NCBI GenBank assembly: GCA_025056735.1
Contig: JANWVR010000035.1
Coordinates: 33,293-97,292 of the forward strand
Length of the DNA stretch: 64,000 nucleotides
Source: Saprospiraceae bacterium
GTDB taxonomy: Bacteria; Bacteroidota; Bacteroidia; Chitinophagales; Saprospiraceae
Direction of reading: 5' to 3'
The translations under genes and the position numbers were made by a program. Below the pieces are notes generated by a model, which did no database searches, was not told where the DNA came from, and saw only the letters and a list, made by a program, of their open reading frames with translations. This document shows, piece after piece, positions 63,315 through 64,000 of this stretch (within the stretch, counting starts at the first letter, position 1; each line of letters begins with the position of its first letter).

Positions 63315-63451
63315 AGAGACCTGAAAAGACGAAGGCATAAAACGAGCAAAACAACAACGGCCAATCGGCTAATAGTCTACGTTCGGGTGTCTAAATGCTC
63401 GCCCAGTGCACGGCGTTTCTGGAGGAGATGCCCTACCCTATCGGTTACCAC

Positions 63452-63494
63452 CAAAAAACCAACCGCCCTGCCTCGGTTTACCAAGACAGGGCGG
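63452..63494 (-). terminator. Intrinsic terminator after the T9SS protein at the window end
   Basis: On the minus strand CCGCCCTG and CAGGGCGG form an 8-pair outer stem extended by a bulged inner stem (CTTGGT/ACCGAG), then TTGGTTTTTT. It lies 62 bases after the stop codon at 63557. Confidence 0.75.
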
Positions 63495-63556
63495 CGGAGC
63501 GTGTTTTGAGAGGTACGTCTGCGTTTTTCAAAAGACCTCGCAGACAAACACCTGAC

Positions 63557-64000
63557 TTATTTGGTCTGAATCATCTTGCGCACGGCGCTATCCGTCGGCG
63601 TCTCAACGCGGTAGTACAGCACGCCCGGAACCTCCAGCAGCGAACGATCCACGTTGAAGGCATTGTAGCCCTTCGCAAACTGCCCGCGCTGCGTCCACAC
63701 GATGCGGCCCGACTCGTCGAACACCGTCAGCGTCGCCTCCGTAGCCTCCGGCAGGTGGAAACCAATCTGCGTGCGGCCCACCCACGGGTTCGGACGGTTC
63801 TGGTAGAGCTCGAAGCCCACTCCCGACACCACCGGACCCTCAGCACCGTTGAAGCGCAGCGCCACCGACTGACGACCCTCCAGCGCACTGTAAGCCTCAG
63901 CCTTCGTGATGCGGCCCGACACCTGCAGCATCCGGCTCAACTCGCCCGATGCCTTCGCACGGAACGTCACCGCAAACTCACCGCGCACCGCGTCGTTGTT
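63557..64000 (-). CDS. T9SS-sorted secreted protein (5' truncated at the window edge)
   Basis: The frame stays open through the window end; the GTG at 63988 is not the start. The visible 147 codons begin with a beta-strand region (FRAKASGELSRMLQVSGRI) and end in a complete type A sorting domain: LYQNRPNPWVGRTQIGFHLP, then TLTVFDESGRIVWTQRGQ, KGYNAFNVDRSLLEVPGVLY and YYRVET. The parent protein is exported by T9SS; the rest is outside the window. A terminator follows. Confidence 0.85.
   Translation of the reverse strand, partial: NNDAVRGEFAVTFRAKASGELSRMLQVSGRITKAEAYSALEGRQSVALRFNGAEGPVVSGVGFELYQNRPNPWVGRTQIGFHLPEATEATLTVFDESGRIVWTQRGQFAKGYNAFNVDRSLLEVPGVLYYRVETPTDSAVRKMIQTK

Noticed and set aside
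63373..63400. Fragment reading VYVRVSK, like the start of a serine recombinase
   Set aside because: Only about six matching residues and nothing recombinase-like follows; chance is likely.

Overview
The window comes from a member of the Bacteroidota with roughly 55% GC. Evidence: several secreted proteins end in type A type IX secretion (T9SS) sorting domains. Many genes are preceded by the Bacteroidota -7 promoter element TAnnTTTG. The primary sigma factor is the short 287-residue form. There is also a type III glutamine synthetase, a NuoG reduced to its iron-sulfur part, and a LytS/LytTR pair. The phylum call is firm; I do not name a genus.

Layout. 1-10 kb: the end of a SprB-repeat T9SS protein, a CBS-domain protein, aspartokinase, agmatine deiminase, glutamine synthetase III, a sodium/solute symporter and an M16 protease. 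10-19 kb: a LytS-type kinase with its LytTR regulator, a DprE1-like oxidase, an Rpn-type nuclease, a YfhO membrane protein and a DUF4143 ATPase. 19-25 kb: a beta-helix T9SS protein, a BtaA/BtaB pair for betaine lipids, RecJ and a PKD-cyclophilin. 25-33 kb: a dipeptidyl peptidase, iscS/iscU/iscA, an ECF sigma factor with an anti-sigma/outer-membrane fusion, FolD and a CBM9-like lipoprotein.

33.9-49.6 kb is the respiratory complex I locus, nuoA to nuoM. It is interrupted in three places: by a palindromic repeat array plus a DUF2750 gene (nuoE/nuoF), by a nucleotidyltransferase, a DNA methyltransferase and a possible restriction nuclease (nuoF/nuoG), and by a TdeIII-like restriction enzyme with its methyltransferase (nuoG/nuoH). 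All inserts lie on the operon strand and are tightly packed, so they are probably co-transcribed with complex I. nuoN does not follow nuoM and is not in the window.

49.7-64 kb: an acyltransferase, a dockerin-like T9SS protein, a second T9SS protein, a glycosylasparaginase, a TerB/YbjN/TerB cluster, initiator tRNA-Met, a stand-alone lantibiotic-dehydratase C-terminal-domain protein, an outer-membrane protein, CoaX, RpoD, PBP1C, and the end of another T9SS protein.

The most unusual material is the restriction-modification genes inside the nuo operon, and a family of short palindromic tandem repeats at two places between codirectional genes (25.1 kb and 37.4 kb) whose stem changes are compensated on both arms. 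Further candidates are a heptamer repeat between nuoA and nuoB, evenly spaced GCGAAAA elements before the glutamine synthetase gene, a double palindrome in a divergent promoter region, and a strong bias for TTA leucine codons to be followed by G.
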